Part shown: positions 49,626-61,559 of the stretch, piece after piece | How positions within the stretch are numbered: the stretch's first letter is position 1 | Layout of the letters: each line of letters starts with the position of its first letter | DNA from: Hormiphora californensis | Taxonomy: Eukaryota > Ctenophora > Tentaculata > Cydippida > Pleurobrachiidae | Assembly: GCA_020137815.1 (NCBI GenBank) | Contig: CM035358.1 | Location: forward strand, 6,680,842 to 6,744,841 | Direction of reading: 5' to 3' | DNA length: 64,000 bases | Notes under the pieces: model-generated | What the model saw: only the letters and a program-made list of their open reading frames with translations | Told to the model about the DNA's origin: nothing | Databases searched by the model: none | Program-made: the position numbers and the translations under genes

Positions 49626-50365
49626 GGGCCTGCAACGTATGCCAAAAAGCGCTGCCTTATCCCGGGGGGCGACGTTAAAATCTGGGTGTTTGGTTACGCG
49701 CAAATCCAGAATTTACGCCGCGCACACGCGCGCGTGGTTTTTTCGCTCGGAGAAAATCACAGCTCGAATCAGTTCAAATTTTTGAACTGAAACTTTTTCA
49801 AAAAAGAGAAAAAGAGAAAAAGTCGAGGAAAATCCGAAAAACAGGCTTTGAGGGTTAAAATAAAGAACAATAACGATGGTTGTTGATGGGCTTAAAAAGG
49901 AATGTGTTTAGATAAGAATTAAGAACGAGGGTTTTGACCAGAAACGTCCAAATTGTGTGATAAAAGTGTGTGACAAACTTACAAAATTACAAAACTTGAT
50001 CGCTTACGGCTTACCGGTGCCAATCGCCTAGTAAGAAATAAGGACTGTTAAAGAGATAATTAAAGCCTTATTCTAACCATCATAGTATCGTTCATGGTCT
50101 GGATCATAGTCTGGATCACGGTCTGGATCATGGTCTCAGGTCCACTTTGAAACGGTTACGATTAGAAGATCCAGACGGCTGTTATTTCATCCGCAATAAT
50201 GTTATCCAAGTGGGATAGTTCCCTACAAATTCACCGTTAATTATTTATTTATGCTCATGTTTTGTATCTGTACCACTTTTGAAAGTGAGGAGTGTGTAGA
50301 GCGTTGGCTAGTAATGCATGCTCCAATATTTAACACTGTAAAGTGGTATATATATAAATGATTAT
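49626..50365. other. Non-genic stretch before the satellites
   Basis: No gene is recognised. A short catggtctggatca series occurs at 50090-50135, and (ACATTT)n starts at 50368. Confidence 0.5.
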
Positions 50366-50402
50366 ATTACATTTACATTTACATTTACATTTACATTATG
50401 GT

Positions 50403-50616
50403 CTATGACTATGACTATGACTATGACTATGACTATGACTATGACTATGACTATGACTATGACTATGACTATGACTATGACTATGACTATGACTATGACT
50501 ATGACTATGACTATGACTATGACTATGACTATGACTATGACTATGACTATGACTATGACTATGACTATGACTATGACTATGACTATGACTATGACTATGA
50601 CTATGACTATGACTAT
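50403..50616. repeat. Hexanucleotide satellite (CTATGA)n
   Basis: About 35 perfect units, preceded by five acattt units at 50368-50397. Confidence 0.97.
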
Positions 50617-50640
50617 GGCTATGGTCTGTACTATGACTAT

Positions 50641-51350
50641 GGTCTGTCATGGTCTGTCATGGTCTGTCATGGTCTGTCATGGTCTGTCATGGTCTGTCAT
50701 GGTCTGTCATGGTCTGTCATGGTCTGTCATGGTCTGTCATGGTCTGTCATGGTCTGTCATGGTCTGTCATGGTCTGTCATGGTCTGTCATGGTCTGTCAT
50801 GGTCTGTCATGGTCTGTCATGGTCTGTCATGGTCTGTCATGGTCTGTCATGGTCTGTCATGGTCTGTCATGGTCTGTCATGGTCTGTCATGGTCTGTCAT
50901 GGTCTGTCATGGTCTGTCATGGTCTGTCATGGTCTGTCATGGTCTGTCATGGTCTGTCATGGTCTGTCATGGTCTGTCATGGTCTGTCATGGTCTGTCAT
51001 GGTCTGTCATGGTCTGTCATGGTCTGTCATGGTCTGTCATGGTCTGTCATGGTCTGTCATGGTCTGTCATGGTCTGTCATGGTCTGTCATGGTCTGTCAT
51101 GGTCTGTCATGGTCTGTCATGGTCTGTCATGGTCTGTCATGGTCTGTCATGGTCTGTCATGGTCTGTCATGGTCTGTCATGGTCTGTCATGGTCTGTCAT
51201 GGTCTGTCATGGTCTGTCATGGTCTGTCATGGTCTGTCATGGTCTGTCATGGTCTGTCATGGTCTGTCATGGTCTGTCATGGTCTGTCATGGTCTGTCAT
51301 GGTCTGTCATGGTCTGTCATGGTCTGTCATGGTCTGTCATGGTCTGTCAT
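50641..51350. repeat. 10-bp satellite (GGTCTGTCAT)n, about 71 units
   Basis: Essentially perfect units without a visible substitution. Since 10 is not divisible by 3, all plus frames cycle through the same ten codons and stay open, which explains apparent ORFs of up to 331 codons. I do not annotate these as proteins. Confidence 0.98.
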
Positions 51351-51352
51351 GT

Positions 51353-51786
51353 CATATGTCTCATCCCATCTCTGTTTCAATGTCTCATGAGCGCTCATGA
51401 GACGTTTTGACCTACATGTGCTCATGAGTGTATCATGAGACATGTCTCATGAGACATATGTCTCATGAGACGTTAGGGTTAGGGTTATCGTTGGGTTTAG
51501 GGTTGGGCTAGGGTTAGGGCTTTCCTTTAGGTCTAGGGACCCGTAGAGGGTAGGGCTAGGTCCAAGCCTATGAGTCAACCCTAACCCTATCCCTATGGGT
51601 CCCTAGACCTAAAGGATAACCCTAACCCTAGCCCAACCGTAAACCCAACCATAACCCTAACCCTAACGTCTCATGAGACATATGTCTCATGAGACATGTC
51701 TCATGATACACTCATGAGCACATGTAGGTCAAAACGTCTCATGAGCGCTCATGAGACATTGAAACAGAGATGGGATGAGACATATG
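51353..51786. repeat. Large inverted repeat with telomere-like core
   Basis: Two 190-bp arms (51353-51542 and 51597-51786) with a 54-bp centre. Arms contain several tctcatgaga palindromes, ctcatgagcgctcatgag (a perfect 18-bp palindrome) and gttagggttagggtt blocks. Only a few mismatches separate the arms. 51787-51965 continues with ctcatgagcgctcatgag and cactcatgacacactcatga units. Confidence 0.93.
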
Positions 51787-51965
51787 TCTCATGAGCGCTC
51801 ATGAGCAAGGTCTCATGAGCACTCATGAGCACTCATGATACACTCATGACACACTCATGACACACTCATGAGCGCTCATGAGACGTTGAAACACCTAAAA
51901 ACGTCTCATGAGCGCTCATGATACACTCATGACACACTCATGATACACTCATGAGCGCTCATGAG

Positions 51966-52796
51966 AGGAACGGACAGGTTCTTCCGACTTACCCATGCTA
52001 AGTTACATTCTGTTGACTTGACGTAACGCGCGGACTGCCTTGAGCTGAGATCAGGCAGGTTGGTCGCGCGCGAGCTCGCACGCGCCATATGACGTCATTT
52101 CGCGCAAACACCCATATTTTAACGCCGCCCTATCCCGGGGGCCAGCAACGTTTGCCAATTTTTTTCGAAGATTTTGTTGCAAAAAAAGACTCCAATTTAA
52201 AATAACTATCTAACCCTTTAACTACTTCCCTCTGTAGGCCTAAGCATGGTTTGATGTTGCACATCAAGTCTGGTTGCTATGCGCTATGGGGCTGTGTGGT
52301 GGGTGGTGATTCTTCTAGTCCAGGCGGAGAAGTCCTAACTTTGAGAGGTTAAAAGATATTGTAACAAGTAACATTCCACTTGTTGAGCCTCTGATTAGGT
52401 CTGCCAGAGGGAGATCAGGAGTAAAGGCGTCAAATGAACATCATTTTCATCAGGTACACTTTTAATTGAGGGTGAAAGTGGTGAATGGTGTTATTGCAGT
52501 GACCTGGTTATCAGCGTTAGTGAACCATTTACTTGACAGCCCTATATATTCCATTTTTTCCCAACTGTTCACCCCCAAAGTCGTTCGCGGAATTGTTTTG
52601 CGTGTCTATCACATGTTAACGTGTAGCGCCCGCCACAAAAATTCTAAATTTTACTGAAATTTCGATTTTTGGGGAACAGTTGAAAAAATGGACTTTAAAG
52701 AGGTGCATGCCATATATATCCTATTGTATTTCGAGAACTATACAAACATTGAACGATATAATTTGTTTTAGCACTTCTAAACTAGCCGTTTTTCAG
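51966..52796. other. Region upstream of the first EDEM3 exon seen
   Basis: The EDEM3 signal-peptide exon should lie in or before this stretch, but I could not fix it. The ORF starting at 52279 reads MRYGAVWWVVILLVQAEKS, which looks like a signal peptide, but no good in-phase donor follows. 52130-52165 is a fragment of the dispersed repeat seen at 49625. Confidence 0.4.
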
Positions 52797-55700
52797 AGCA
52801 ATGAAGGACCTCCTTTGCCACGTCGTGAAGACAAATCTGAATTTGAAAAGCGGAAAGAAGTGTTAGCTGGGCAAGCTAAGAAGATGTTCTTTCATGCTTA
52901 CAACAGCTACATGGTAAAGAGTTCAGAGTTGCATTATTTAGTTTTCTTTTTGTTTATTAGGACCAATTTAGGACCACTTTTGGCACGTGGTGATCGAACT
53001 GCTCCTTCTGTTGTATGTTTTATAGGAACAGGTGTTTTCGCTTTGTCTTTACAGTGTTATATCATCTTCAAAGTGTACATCATAGAACTAAAAATAAACA
53101 CGTTATAGACCCACGCCTTCCCTGCGGACGAGTTGATGCCTGTATCTTGTAAGGGCCGCGTCCGAGGTCTAACCCAGCCCAGGGGAGAAGTTGATGACGC
53201 CTTGGGAAGGTACATATTGAGGAAATAATAAGGCATACTTGCACATTATAAGAGCAACAACAATCAGATTGTGTTCTAGTACTAAAAACCAACTTGGTTA
53301 ATTCCACTTCTGTCACCAGGTACATGCTGACACTAGTAGACACGCTTGACACACTGGTTGTGTTAAACGAATACGCCGAGTTCGAGGATGCTGTAAAGTT
53401 GGTCATCAGAGGACTCTCCTTTGATACTGATCTGGTTGTTAATCTATTTGAGGCTAACATTCGTATCTTGGGGTAAGTAGGGGAGAGGAAGAGGTGGTAG
53501 TAGCGATGTGTAGTGAGGCTGTTCCTCTAAAATATATTCCTACACTTTACCAGAATATTATTGTTGTTATACTTCTTTGATTCCTTGTATACAATCTATA
53601 CAACCGTTTACAATTCCTTGTTCAATACAATCACGTGTCCATCAGGGGGTTGCTAGGTGCACGTCACCTCTAATCACGTGTCCATCAGGGGGCTGCTAGG
53701 TGCACGTCACCTCTAATCACGTGTTTATATTTCAGGGGGTTGCTAGGTGCACTTCACCCCCAATCACGTGTTTATATTTCAGGGGGTTGCTAGGTGCACG
53801 TCACCTCTAATCACGTGTCCATCAGGGGGTTGCTAGGTGCACGTCACCTCTAATCACGTGTCCATCAGGGGGTTGCTAGGTGGACACGCGGGCGCTCTTC
53901 ACCTCCAATCTCAAGGGAAAATGATGTGGTACTCAAATGAACTGCTATCCCTTAGTGTCGACATTGCTGATAGGTTTCTACCAGCATTTGATACACCCAC
54001 CGGTTAGTTCTAAAAATTAATTTAGTGGATATTAACATTAGTTACCATTAATTAATTAAATATCAATTGATTAATTAATTATCAATTGATTAATTTAATT
54101 ACTAAATAACTAAATTTATAGCTATTTACCTTGCCTTGTTCGACCCTGTTGAACAAAACAATATTTACCCATACCCTGGTCAGGTATTCCTATACCCAAG
54201 ATCAACCTAAAGTTTGGTATATTTGGGATTACTGATAATGAGACTTGTACCGCATGTGCTGGTACACTGTACCTTGAATTTGCTGCTCTTAGCAGGTAAC
54301 GCATTAATTAATATTAGTTAATTATTTAATTAGCAGACAATTACTAAAGTGTACCTAGATTTTTCCCATCAGTTTTCTTTGACCCATCTGTTATTTGCTG
54401 GTATTAATAAAATCTTACCACTTACCACTAAAACTTTTAGTAAGTAAGCCTAACTGAGATACTAAACCCTGTCCTCTATTACCTATACACAGGTACACAG
54501 GAAATGTAACGTATGAAGGAAAGGCACGTGCTGCCCTAGAGTTCCTCTATAATAACCGTATACCAAGTATGTCATGTTAAAATCAGTGTGTCTGTACTAT
54601 TTCATGTCTTTATTGGACAAACTTACTAGATCCACGTCTGTAAGATATTGCTATCCCATTGATATCAAATTGATATTATCAATACATCTCCACTCTCGTG
54701 ATATTACTTTATTTTCTCTCGCCCCGGCCCACCTTACTTTCTCTCATCTCGCCCTACTTTCTCTAACCCCAGCCCCTTTCTCTAGCCCCCACAGCCCACT
54801 CACAGCAAATGACCTACTCAACTCCCCCTTCTCTAATCTCCGCACCCCTACAGCAAATGACCTACTCAACTCCCCCTTCTCTAACCTCTTCCCCCTTCCC
54901 TACAGCCAGTGACCTGCCCGGTACGGTGATCAATGTTAATAATGGCCAGTGGGTTAGGAAGGATACGAGTATTGGGGCTGGTATTGATAGTTACTATGAG
55001 TATCTGATAAAGGGATACATCGTCAGTGGTGATCCAAGGTAATAATTTCATAACTTGTGTGAACTGTGAAGTATGTTAACTTGTGTGAACTGTAAAGTAT
55101 GTTAACTTGTGAGAACTGTGAAGTATGTTAACTTGTGTGAACTGTGAAGTATGTTAACTTGTGTGAACTGTGAAGTATGTTAACTTGTGTGAACTGTGAA
55201 GTATGTTAACTTGTGTGAACTGTGAAGTATGTTAACTTGTGAGAACTGTGAAGTATGTTAACTTGTGTGAACTGTGAAGTATGTTAACTTGTGTGAACTG
55301 TGAAGTATGTTAACTTGTGTGAACTGTGAAGTATGTTAACTTGTGTGAACTGTGAAGTATGTTAACTTGTGTGAACTGTGAAGTATGTTAACTTGTGTGA
55401 ACTGTGAAGTATGTTAACTTGTGTGAACTGTGAAGTATGTTAACTTGTGTGAACTGTGAAGTACGTTAACTTGTGTGAACTGTGAAGTATGTTAACTTGT
55501 GTGAACTGTGAAGTATGTTAACTTGTGTGAACTGTGAAGTATGTTAACTTGTGTGAACTGTGAAGTATGTTAACTTGTGAGAACTGTGAAGTATGTTAAC
55601 TTGTGTGAACTGTGAAGTATGTTAACTTGTGTGAACTGTGAAGTATGTTAACTTGTGTGAACTGTGAAGTATGTTAATTTGTGAGAACTGTGAAGTGTGT

Positions 55701-58700
55701 TAACTTGTGAGAACTGTGAAGTATGTTAACTTGTGAGAACTGTGAAGTATGTTAACTTGTTGGCATACATGCGCAGCAGACTGTTTCTTTCGATCTCTCA
55801 GTTATTTATGTAATAAAAACACATGATGTGTTTAAACATGATGTTTTTAATTGCCTAGCGTGACCCTCTTTCGCAGTTCGCACGCTCTGTTTACACCAAC
55901 ATTTGAACCCCCCCACCCCTTTTTTAGTATTCCCTAGCCCCCTAACTATATCCTCTTGTTGCCCTACAGGTTTTGGGACATGTTCTCCCGTCAGTACCAA
56001 GCTACACGTCGCTACGTGTTGCGGGGGAAGTTTCTAATGACCATACACGGTCAGGTTCCAACTACCCGGGTCAGGGACCATCAGGATTCACTACAGGCGT
56101 TCTGGCCGGGGGTCCAAACCATGGCAGGTAAAAATCTATCCCCGGTAGATCGGGGCCCGACTGATACTTGAGCAATGTATGATGAAATGATTTGAGTTTG
56201 ATTTGGATTTTGGACATTTTTGTAATAAATGACCTCTCTCTCTCCCTATCTCTCTTCCTCTGTTTTCAGGCGATATTTCCGAAGCGGATAGGGTGTGGGA
56301 ACATTACTTCAAAGTCAGTAAAAAGAACCAGTACACACTGCCTGAGGCGTTTCTATTTGATGAAAGGATGTACTGGCCCCAATATTACCTCCGGCCTGAG
56401 CTGATCGAAAGCAGCTACATTCTTTATCAGGTATTTAGTAGTCTAGGGAGTTTTTAAAATGTCATTCATAGCATAATCAGTTGTCAAAGTGGTTTCATCT
56501 GCTTCAAATGGACCTTTATTTTGTTGCCTTCCTTTGAATTATCTTCTTCGCAGTGCCTGGTTAGCTCAGTCGGTAGAGCACGAGACTCTTAATCTCGGGG
56601 TCGCGGGTTCGAGCCCCGCATCGGGCTGCCTAGTTGGCTAACTTTTTGCCTTTTTTCAGGCTACGAGAGATCCTAAGTACGTTGAAGCGGGTGCCAGAAT
56701 TATGCAAGCCATGGAACGAAGATGTAGGGTAATGTGCGGGTATTCATCACTAAAAAACACCAATACTGGAGAATTAGAGGACAGGTAACTACTACTGGTG
56801 CTCTGCATTTTATTATATTGCCATACTGCTATTTGTTACGGCTGTTTTCCACAGGCTGGATTCATTTGTTCTCGCGGAGACCTTCAAATACCTCTATCTC
56901 CTGTTTGCCGATCCTTCAGAGGTCGGAGTGGATATGGAGAAATATGTTTTTACAACTGAGGCCCATCTTATACCAATACACATCCAGAGATTCTCGAACG
57001 AAAAGGTAAATATTGGGCGTGGTTTGGGGTGTAGAATTATCATGCATAATTGTCATATAGGCTAATGTAGGCTATTTGGGACGGTGTCTGTCCTGTGCTG
57101 TGGACGTGGCCGAACAGAAGAGTTGAGTGGAATGGGATGGAGCGCGCGAAGTCGTGTTCCTTAGAGAATGAAAATTGTCAGCAGTTGAAAAACGCGCGTT
57201 GTTTTGATCAAATTGTAGAATTCACACGAACATGCTCTGAAACTGTTTCTCTTTCTCAAGAGATCGAAAAGAAAAGAAGTTAAAAAGAAAAGCAGGGTAC
57301 GAGTTAATACGGTAAATCCTCAATGTCTCGCAGGGCATGTGCTTGAATATTAAAATTAGACAGGGGGTTGTAAGAGATCGAGCATGTCTCTCGTAATGCT
57401 CCTGGTCCAATTTGAGTAGAATGAAAGAACAATTTAAGGACCAACACCGTTCAGACGACAGACATAGTTCTTGTTTCGTTTACAAATTTTCAAACCCAGG
57501 TAAATGGAAGTAAGGGAGTATGCGAGAACAGAGGAGTATACGTTTGGACTTGGATTGAAAGGCTCATCTTTGGTCGTTATACTACCTCTACTTTCCCTGA
57601 AAACGTCTGTCCGGATGAGGATCAACCATATTTTAACAGGTAAAATAATTTAACAGCTCGATAAACTGTGTATAATAAGGGTTTATAAATGCTGCTGTTG
57701 GGGTAAAATGTAGACTGTAGGGGTTTTAAACATGAATTTTCTTGCGTAGAAATCTGAAACTAGTCGCCCATTCAGGAGGGTAAGTTGATAAATGTACCTG
57801 CATGAAAATACATACTGAGCATGATTGTTAGCATTGAACTTCAGAACTTGTTGCTTATTTTTTCGTTGCTTTGGATTGAATAATAAAGGGAGACAGAGAG
57901 ATGTATTAGCTAAATATCCAACCCCCTTGTCTCCAGGAAACGTCAAGAGACATCCTCCCTCCGTGCCAATGATTTTGATTACCGAAACAGCGAGCATGTG
58001 GCAATTCTCAGAAGTATGGGTATCACTCTAGAGCCTCTGGGCGGAGACAGGATACAGCTGGTACACAATGCAGCACAGGCCCATTCGGAACAGTTGGGGG
58101 TTGAGGGGGTTATCTTCATGAAGGAGATAACGGATCATGCCAACAGGCTCGCACAGTCTCGTGAGTAGAAATTAAAGTAATTTAAGTAGGAAATATAGAA
58201 AACAACGATTTAGCAGTACTAAAATTCAATTAAGAATCAGTAGTAGGCGTGTAATCAATCAACGGATGATGATTGATACGAGTAAAAGTTTTATCATAAT
58301 AAGTATTTTGATGATATTTCGGTATTCTCTCTTAGCGAAATAATGTGTTTCAGAGAAGGTCCAATACAACTAGATAATATCCCAATGTTTTTCAGAGAAA
58401 GCCCAACTAGATAATATCCCAATGAAAGAAGTCATGGTCACCAGTCTTCAAATGGGCACCAAACTAAGCAGGTAACTATCACTAACTTACAAGCAGGTGA
58501 CTATCACTAAATTTACCTAGTTACTATTGGAGAACCTAACAGGAATTAACCGGAAGTTCACTTCGGTTCAGTAATATAAAGAAAAACCGGGTTCGGTCGT
58601 TTCCAGAAACTTTATTTAGTTTGCCAATCACTTCCCTGTTATGTATTATATTTGATGAACTGAATCACTCACAGAGAGGCTGTGCTGGGTGAGCCACATA

Positions 58701-59221
58701 ATGTTATGTATGAATCACACATTGATCCCCACAGGAAAGGCGATGTTTGGTCCCGAGCTAACCCCTGATAACCCTGTGGTTGGAGTTGCAATTCAGGCAG
58801 ATCCTCCTGAGGGGTGTACAAAACTAGTAAACTCAGTGGCAGGGAGGATAGCAGTTCTGTTCAGAGGCGGTTGCATGTTTGTTGAAAAGGTACCTAATTC
58901 TTCATTGAACTGTTGCAGCCTGTAAAGTTGATATCCAAATTATCCCAAGTTCTTCTGTCTGAAAACTAACACCTAGTTAGTGATAGTTGGTTCAGTACCC
59001 TTTCCCTTCTTATTCCAAGTTAGATCCCAATGCCCCTTATTCTCAGTACCGCTCGCTATCCCCTCTTATCAGTCCTCTTGTAATCTCAGGTAAGAATGGT
59101 GCAAGAGGCAGGTGGAATAGGGGCTGTTATTATTGATAACTCAGTTGATAGCAGTGCAGTTCTGGCCATGTCAGGGGATGGAAATAATAATGTTTATATA
59201 CCCAGCCTCTTTCTTAACAAG
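52797..59221 (+). CDS. EDEM3: EDEM3, ER degradation-enhancing mannosidase-like protein (GH47 + PA domain)
   Basis: ER-lumen mannosidase-family protein that trims N-glycans on misfolded glycoproteins for ERAD. Exons: 52797-52913, 53109-53209, 53320-53472, 53869-54002, 54184-54295, 54493-54566, 54906-55038, 55970-56127, 56270-56430, 56660-56784, 56855-57005, 57500-57639, 57937-58160, 58396-58471, 58675-58688 (14-nt microexon), 58735-58889 and 59090-59221; 720 codons, all in phase. GH47 motifs: [81 protein letters not shown] and [10 protein letters not shown] (calcium-site Thr). A PA domain follows ([31 protein letters not shown]), which separates EDEM3 from EDEM1 and EDEM2. The usual ETCTAGAGT is ETCTACAGT here. 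Signal peptide and C-terminal ER-retention end are not found. Confidence 0.95.
53628..53868 (+). repeat. Tandem repeat of an EDEM3 splice acceptor
   Basis: Five units of about 44-46 bp (aatcacgtgtccatcagggg ... ggtgcacgtcacctct) directly precede exon 53869-54002, whose own acceptor and first codons form the sixth unit. Each unit carries CAG plus the GLLG codons; two carry a better pyrimidine tract (tttatatttcag). Entering a decoy gives GGLLGARHL and then a stop. Confidence 0.85.
55045..55760 (+). repeat. 26-bp minisatellite in an EDEM3 intron
   Basis: About 27 units of aacttgtgtgaactgtgaag plus tatgtt. Variants differ mainly by gtgtg versus gtgag. It begins just after the donor at 55039 and has no unique spacers. 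Confidence 0.95.
56555..56627 (+). tRNA. tRNA-Lys (anticodon CUU)
   Basis: 73 nt that fold as a full cloverleaf. Acceptor GCCTGGT pairs with ATCGGGC (two G-U pairs). D-arm AGCTCAGTCGGTAGAGC. Anticodon stem CGAGA/TCTCG around loop CTCTTAA (CTT at 56588-56590). T-arm GCGGGTTCGAGCCCCGC. A-box and B-box sequences are intact and there is no intron. It lies in sense within EDEM3 intron 56431-56659. The discriminator base is T, where metazoan tRNA-Lys normally has G, so charging may be poor or the copy may be decaying. Confidence 0.93.
58351..58387 (+). repeat. Duplicate of an EDEM3 exon start
   Basis: tttcagagaaggtccaatac plus aactagataatatcccaatg repeats, with small changes, the acceptor and first 30 bases of exon 58396-58471, 45 bases upstream. 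Entered in phase it reads into TAG after five codons. Confidence 0.8.
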
Positions 59222-60547
59222 GTAAAGTTTTTGTAATTCATTGCTTTGGTTGTGTGTGTAAGACGTTGTCCCTATCTTGATTGATAGGCATCTTACGTAC
59301 ACTAGAATTGATGGGAATAAAGTAAACACAAAGCTTGAATGGACGAATCTAATTGGTAGTACAATCACACTATCTCTTAACAACATGGCATAATACTCAG
59401 TATTCTCAGTACTACAAATACTACTATAACTATGTTCAAGATAATAAAGAAGTCCATAGAAGAGGTAGGGTCTGGATAGAGTCAAGCAGAAGAGCAACCA
59501 ATTCCGGCTGTCAGATCTCCAAAAGTGTCCTCGAGAGAGAGAAGTTTCCGCTTATATAGGACTTAAGCGTAGATCTACGCCTACTAGTTTATTATATCTT
59601 GTTCCCCCAAAGAGTAGATCTACGCCTCCGACTTCCCTTATGTAACCAGTCAAACTCGACTCATTAGCGTAGATAATCGCCGCTTATCGAATATCGAAGT
59701 CCTTATTAGCCATGTCGACTTACCACTTAATAGCTCTGACCTGACCTCAAGTGCGTCAAACCTCTCTTTCATCTCCCTTCCTTGGGGTCCTTATCTCTCC
59801 TCCTCGGTGGTATGGATGATCTTCAAGCTCTGACCTCTCGGTCATCTCCCTTCCTTGAGGTCCTTATCTCTCCTCTTTAGTGGTATGGATGATCCAACAC
59901 TCGGGCATCGAGGTCCGTCTAAATTGCCGTACTCAGATAGAGAGTCCCGTATATATATATTACTAGGTAATCAAGACGTCACGGTTGTGATCGCCAAGTC
60001 TGCACACGGACCCCCGTGTACACTCCCACACTCTGAAAATCGCCATCAGGTTCCCTTGGTCCCATGACGGGAATCGAAGTCCATTTCTTAGAGGTACATC
60101 CAACTGCTGGTAATACTTGACACTTGTGTCCAATCAGGGTCCCTCAATGTCCCACCATCTCTGCAAATAACATGCGAATATTGCATCGGTCTCTACAGAG
60201 TTTTGACGCCTCACCGATCACACATTTCCCATCTTGCAATTGCAAAGGATGCCATATCCATCTTTTTATATTGGTCTCTAACTTTGGTCTAGATGGAGGT
60301 GTCTTAGAAACCTCTTCACACGGTCCTCCGTGTACACTTCCCCTCCGAAAGCATCGTATTGGACCATCGCTAATACCATCGTAGGAACTATGATGTCTTT
60401 TGCCTCTCGCCACCGCCTTGACCGCTTCGACTGTTGCTGTCGCTCTCTGACTTGGTCCTTTCCCATCCTCCTCTTTGCTCCACCTGCACTGACGACTTCT
60501 TAATACCACTCAACTGTTAACTTGCTCGTAAAAACCCATTAAAAAAA

Positions 60548-60918
60548 TTCACCCTTGGATTATACTTCATCACAATTTTATGGCGAGGCAACTGTCATCT
60601 GAGATTTCTTTCTCCCTGAATTGGGGTACTCCATCCCATCGAGTTGAACCCACTCCTAGAGCCCATCTAATGATCTCCTCTAGCGAGCTGCCATTTGGAA
60701 GCTATAACCCCAAAACATAAACATATCAAAAAAAATACACCCTCGGATTATGCTTCATCACAATTTATGGCGAGGCAACTGTCATCTGAGATTTCTTTCT
60801 CCCTGAATTGGGGTACTCCATCTCATCGAGTTAAACCCACTCCTAGAGCCCATCTAATGATCTCCTCTAGCGAGCTGCCATTTGGAAGCTATAATCCCAA
60901 AACATGAACATATCAAAA
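60548..60918. repeat. 187-bp direct tandem duplication
   Basis: cttggattatacttcatcac ... gaagctataaccccaaaaca is followed at once by a near-identical copy starting cctcggattatgcttcatca. A few substitutions separate the two. Confidence 0.9.
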
Positions 60919-61559
60919 AATATTCCCACTTACACATCTCTAGCGGATGTTTCTAAAAATTAGTCCTCTCCTCCTTCAGTTCGAACAATCATCTCCTTCT
61001 GTAAATTCTTCGTCTTACTCGAATACTCGATATTGTCCTTTAGCCATTTCCTCTTCTTCGGAGCAATTTTTTCCAACTCCAACTGGAAAAAGCTTTTCCT
61101 CATTCTTTCTGGAACAATTTGTGGCTCCCTCTCTGGAAAAAATTTTTGTCTCTCCTTTGATCCACAACTCTAGTCTCCATCTGGAACATTCTTTCGTCTT
61201 GTATCTTCTCCTCATGTACACATGGATCGTCTGCTCCTCTTTTTCCTTTTTCAACGTTATTGGAAATCTGTTTCCCTCTAATGAAAATGTTTAAATCACT
61301 TTCGTCGTTCAATCAATCCATCTTTAATATACCTGAGTACTTCGATAATCTTGCCTTGGGCTTTCTTCTTCTGGAACAAATCCTTATGCCTCATCTCTCT
61401 GGAACACATCCACTTCTGGAAAAAAAATCCTTTTCTCCTTTATAACGTTGATATCCTTCTTTTTCTGGAAGAAATTCCTAGCCTGGAACACATCCTCGCT
61501 AACTGGAACAAATCTCTGGAACACATTCTTTCTAACTGGAACAATTCTCGGGAACACAT

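Noticed and set aside
50398..51410. ORFs of 253-331 codons (MVCHGLSWSV repeats)
   Set aside because: They arise only because a perfect 10-bp satellite without stop codons stays open in all plus frames. No flanking gene structure.
51470..51660. Chromosome end (telomere)
   Set aside because: The ttaggg blocks are few, degenerate and in inverted orientation inside a longer repeat with genes further on, so at most an interstitial relic.
52279..52338. EDEM3 signal-peptide exon (MRYGAVWWVVILLVQAEKS)
   Set aside because: No convincing donor in the phase needed for exon 52797; only poor sites (cta|gtccag) are available.
55045..55760. CRISPR-like array
   Set aside because: The 26-bp units are contiguous, with no unique spacers, in an intron of a eukaryotic gene.
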